The position numbers were made by a program, and so were the translations under genes. A stretch of 64,000 nucleotides of DNA from Klebsiella oxytoca NBRC 105695 (lineage in GTDB: Bacteria; Pseudomonadota; Gammaproteobacteria; Enterobacterales; Enterobacteriaceae): the NCBI RefSeq assembly GCF_001598695.1, contig NZ_BCZK01000001.1, forward strand, positions 186,001 through 250,000, given 5' to 3'. Numbering within the stretch: the first letter of the stretch is position 1; each line of letters begins with the position of its first letter. Below, piece by piece: positions 61,727-64,000 of this stretch. The notes under the pieces were generated by a model. That model saw only the letters and a program-made list of their open reading frames with translations, did not search any database and had not been told where the DNA came from.

Positions 61727-63061
61727 TTAAAGCGGTTCATCGCCGTGGCGACAAGGTTTGATCAGCATCGCCGTAAGGGCAGATAGCAGGCAACCTACGG
61801 TCAAATAAATCGCAACGCTATGCCAGGAGCCTCCGGATAGGGTGACCAGAGCGGCGGCAATAAACGGCGTAAAACCGCCGCCGACGACGCTGGCGACCTG
61901 ATATCCCACTCCGGCCCCGCTGTAGCGATAGCTGGCGCCGAACATTTCGGTAAACATCGGCTGCTGGACGCAAACCACCATGTCGTGCGCAATATTCGCC
62001 AGCATGAGCGCGAAAAACAGGATCCAGAAGTATGACTGGCTTTCGAGCGCCATAAAGAACGGGAAACCGCTGAGGGTGCCGATCAGCGCTCCGGTGATAT
62101 AGACGCGGCGTCGGCCAAAGCGATCCGCCAGCCAGGCGAAGCAGGGGATCGTCAGACAGCTGATAGCCCCGACAAGCAGGCCAATGTTAAGAAACAGCTC
62201 GCGCGGCAGGCCGAGATTCTGCGTGGAGTAGTTAAGCGCGAAGGCGGTGACGATATACATTGTCAGCAGTTCGCACAGGCGCAGACCGATAATCATTAAG
62301 AACGCGCCCGGATGGCGGAACAGCGCTTCTACTACCGGCAGACGCTTTTTCTGCGGCTGTTGCTGCTGTTCGCGCTGCTGCTGTTCAAATTCGGCAGATT
62401 CCGCCATGCCGTTGCGGATCCAGAGCGCCGCCAGCACCAGCACGACGCTAAACAAGAACGGCAGACGCCAGCCCCAGCTAAGGAACTGCGCATCGGTGGT
62501 ACAGGCGCTTATCAGCGACACCAGCCCCGTTGAGAGCAGCAATCCGACGCCATAACCCACCTGCACGCCACTGCTGTAGAACGCTTTCTTATTTTTCGGC
62601 GCGCTCTCAACCGCCAGCAGCGCCGCGCCGCCCCACTCTCCGCCCACCGCAAAACCCTGTACGGCGCGCAGCAGAACCAGCAGAACTGGCGCCCACCAGC
62701 CTATCTGGTTGAACGAGGGCAGGAGACCGATGCAGGCGGTAGCGATCCCCATCATCCACACCGTCATCATCAGCATGCGTTTGCGCCCGAGGCGATCGCC
62801 GAAATGACCGAAGATAATGCCGCCCAGCGGGCGAAAGAGGAAACCGACGCCGAAGGTGGCAAACGCGGCGAGGGTACCCATTGCCGGGCTGATTTGCGGG
62901 AAAAACTCCCGGTTAAATACCAGCGCGGCGGTGATGCCATAGAGAAGAAAGTCGTACCAGTCGACCACGGCCCCGGCGAAGCTGCCCCAGGCCGCTCTGC
63001 GGGCGCGGTTGAGAGAACATGCCTCCTTGCCGGGGCCCTGAGAAATTAACGTTGATTCCAT
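61727..63061 (-). CDS. shiA: Shikimate:H+ symporter
   Basis: 444 residues, metabolite:H+ symporter family of MFS, 12 helices. The start MESTLISQGP, then RAAWGSFAGAVVDWYDFLLY, RPLGGIIFGHFGDRLGRKRM and MFTEMFGASYRYSGAGVGYQ follow E. coli ShiA closely. The cytoplasmic loop has a glutamine-rich insertion (EFEQQQREQQQQPQKKR) slightly longer than in E. coli. Imports shikimate and dehydroshikimate. Confidence 0.94.
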   Translation of the reverse strand: MESTLISQGPGKEACSLNRARRAAWGSFAGAVVDWYDFLLYGITAALVFNREFFPQISPAMGTLAAFATFGVGFLFRPLGGIIFGHFGDRLGRKRMLMMTVWMMGIATACIGLLPSFNQIGWWAPVLLVLLRAVQGFAVGGEWGGAALLAVESAPKNKKAFYSSGVQVGYGVGLLLSTGLVSLISACTTDAQFLSWGWRLPFLFSVVLVLAALWIRNGMAESAEFEQQQREQQQQPQKKRLPVVEALFRHPGAFLMIIGLRLCELLTMYIVTAFALNYSTQNLGLPRELFLNIGLLVGAISCLTIPCFAWLADRFGRRRVYITGALIGTLSGFPFFMALESQSYFWILFFALMLANIAHDMVVCVQQPMFTEMFGASYRYSGAGVGYQVASVVGGGFTPFIAAALVTLSGGSWHSVAIYLTVGCLLSALTAMLIKPCRHGDEPL

Positions 63062-63364
63062 ACCTGTCCTGTCTGTTGCTGAGTTTCTAATTATTGGAAT
63101 GAGACGCTTTCCGAATTCGCGCCTGTCCTGAGACTACCGCGCAGAAGGGCAAGTGAAAAGATTTTTACCTGCTCTGCGTGTTTAAAGGCATTAAGCGTTT
63201 GCCTGACCGGCCGGGTGCAGCCCGGCTGGGCCGTTCGGAATGCGAGCTTAGGACTTGGCTTATTGTGTTTAATTTAAATTTTTGTACCCGTTGAGGACAC
63301 CTTTTAAGAAATGACTTAAATGGTTTACAATTAACAAGTCTCCAATTTCGGAAGGGTGAGTTAA
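63062..63364. other. Divergent promoter region
   Basis: About 300 bases between shiA and the periplasmic protein gene. A GC-rich inverted repeat (GGCCGGGTGCAGCCCGGCT-like, near 63208-63226) is present; no gene. Confidence 0.5.
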
Positions 63365-63862
63365 ATGCGTTTAATTTTTGCAGCTTTATTTTGTGTCATG
63401 GTTTTGCCTTCCGCTTTTGCAGAAAAACTGCCGGCGCCCGTGGGTAAACCCGTTTTAACTATTTCCGGCCTGATTACTAATACGAATGAGGGCGATACCG
63501 CCGTTTTTGATGTGGCGGCACTGGAAAAACTGGGCATGGAAACGATCGTAACAACCACCCCGTGGTATTCGGGAAAGGTTCGCTTTGACGGCGTTTCCCT
63601 CAGTAAACTCATGGATTTAGTCGGTGCCAAAGGCAAGTCGGCGCGGGTGCTGGCGCTGAATGATTACACCACCATTGTTCCCATCGATGACTTTCATAAA
63701 TTTCCAGTAATTTTGGCTTTAAAAATGAACGGCGAATATATGCGCATTCGTGATAAAGGGCCTTTATTTATTGTTTATCCCTACGACAGTAGCCCGGAAT
63801 TGCAGAATCAGATTTATTATTCCCGTTCGGCATGGCAGGTTTCGAAGATAATAATTGAGTAA
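63365..63862 (+). CDS. Periplasmic molybdopterin-oxidoreductase-fold protein
   Basis: 165 residues. A signal peptide (MRLIFAALFCVMVLPSAFA, cut before EKL) is followed by a domain like the sulfite-oxidase cofactor-binding fold (VLTISGLITNTNEGDT; VRFDGVSLSKLMDLVGAKG; VLALNDYTTIVPIDDF). It is too short to bind a full cofactor and lacks an obvious cofactor cysteine, so it is more likely a sensory partner. GGAAGG is the ribosome site. The following membrane protein starts 11 bases later with its ribosome site in the stop codon region. Confidence 0.75.
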   Translation: MRLIFAALFCVMVLPSAFAEKLPAPVGKPVLTISGLITNTNEGDTAVFDVAALEKLGMETIVTTTPWYSGKVRFDGVSLSKLMDLVGAKGKSARVLALNDYTTIVPIDDFHKFPVILALKMNGEYMRIRDKGPLFIVYPYDSSPELQNQIYYSRSAWQVSKIIIE

Positions 63863-63872
63863 GGGTTTGATC

Positions 63873-64000
63873 TTGAATCGAATACTCACTGCCATTATTT
63901 TGTCGCTCTTCATTGTGACCGGTTACATTACTTATCTGGTCCATGAGCGGCAAAGTGAGCTGCAAAAATTAACCCGTTATACTGATTCGTGGTCCGTTTC
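63873..64000 (+). CDS. Start of a membrane-anchored protein, cut by window end
   Basis: Open from a TTG at 63873 (TAAGGG eight bases upstream) to the window edge, 42 codons. LNRILTAIILSLFIVTGYITYLV is one N-terminal membrane helix, then a charged segment (HERQSELQKLTRY). This is how many histidine kinases and diguanylate cyclases begin; with the periplasmic protein before it, a sensor is likely but unproved. Confidence 0.6.
   Translation, partial: MNRILTAIILSLFIVTGYITYLVHERQSELQKLTRYTDSWSV

Overview
The window looks like the chromosome of a Klebsiella/Raoultella-type enterobacterium. The reasons are the order capsule-locus end - gnd - manC/manB - ugd - uge - O-antigen operon - his operon, the backbone yeeZ-yeeY-plaP / sbcB / dacD / sbmC-yeeA-tmaR / shiA shared with E. 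coli, a Wzi paralogue, and GC-rich core genes interrupted by AT-rich surface-polysaccharide genes. I cannot fix the species from the sequence alone.

Region 1 (1-10548) is the 3' end of a capsule locus. It holds a truncated family-2 glycosyltransferase, a polysaccharide pyruvyltransferase, a Wzx flippase and UDP-galactopyranose mutase (AT-rich, three of them with likely non-standard or short-leader starts), followed by gnd, manC, manB and ugd. Region 2 (10549-13800) is mostly non-coding. It contains uge on the minus strand, a 40-residue membrane protein, a possible small RNA or attenuated leader, a Fur-like box, strong terminators and a JUMPstart/ops element.

Region 3 (13839-25673) is a complete ABC-transporter-dependent polymannose O-antigen operon of the E. 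coli O9/O9a - Klebsiella O3 kind: a second manC-manB pair (GDP-mannose), wzm-wzt (export), wbdD (methyl/phosphate chain terminator), wbdA (two-domain mannosyl polymerase), wbdB and wbdC (adaptor mannosyltransferases). The two manC-manB pairs are almost identical in their coding bodies but differ in the spacer between the genes and in their flanks, which points to repeated gene conversion. Region 4 (25715-32951, minus) is the full hisLGDCBHAFI operon with its leader peptide, attenuator and promoter.

Region 5 (33127-40957) has yeeZ, yeeY, plaP, an ArsR-type regulator divergent from a second EF-G (fusA paralogue), and sbcB. Region 6 (40958-48099) is an AT-rich insertion between sbcB and dacD with a Wzy-like membrane protein divergent from a Tat-exported beta-helix protein, then dacD and a second Wzi outer-membrane lectin. 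This may be a small detached polysaccharide module.

Region 7 (48226-53279) has sbmC with a LexA box, yeeA, tmaR, a decayed cobU, intact cobS, an array of about 122-bp repeats where cobT is expected, and a short S-adenosylhomocysteinase-like protein that appears to have lost its catalytic residues. Region 8 (53466-59576) has an HPP membrane protein and an inositol-like catabolic operon (MFS porter, Gfo/Idh dehydrogenase, stand-alone PTS EIIA, TIM-barrel isomerase) with a LacI-type regulator. Region 9 (59573-64000) has a tautomerase, a LysR regulator, a lipoate-ligase-like protein, shiA, a periplasmic protein and the start of a membrane-anchored protein cut by the window edge. No tRNA, rRNA, CRISPR array or intact insertion sequence was seen.
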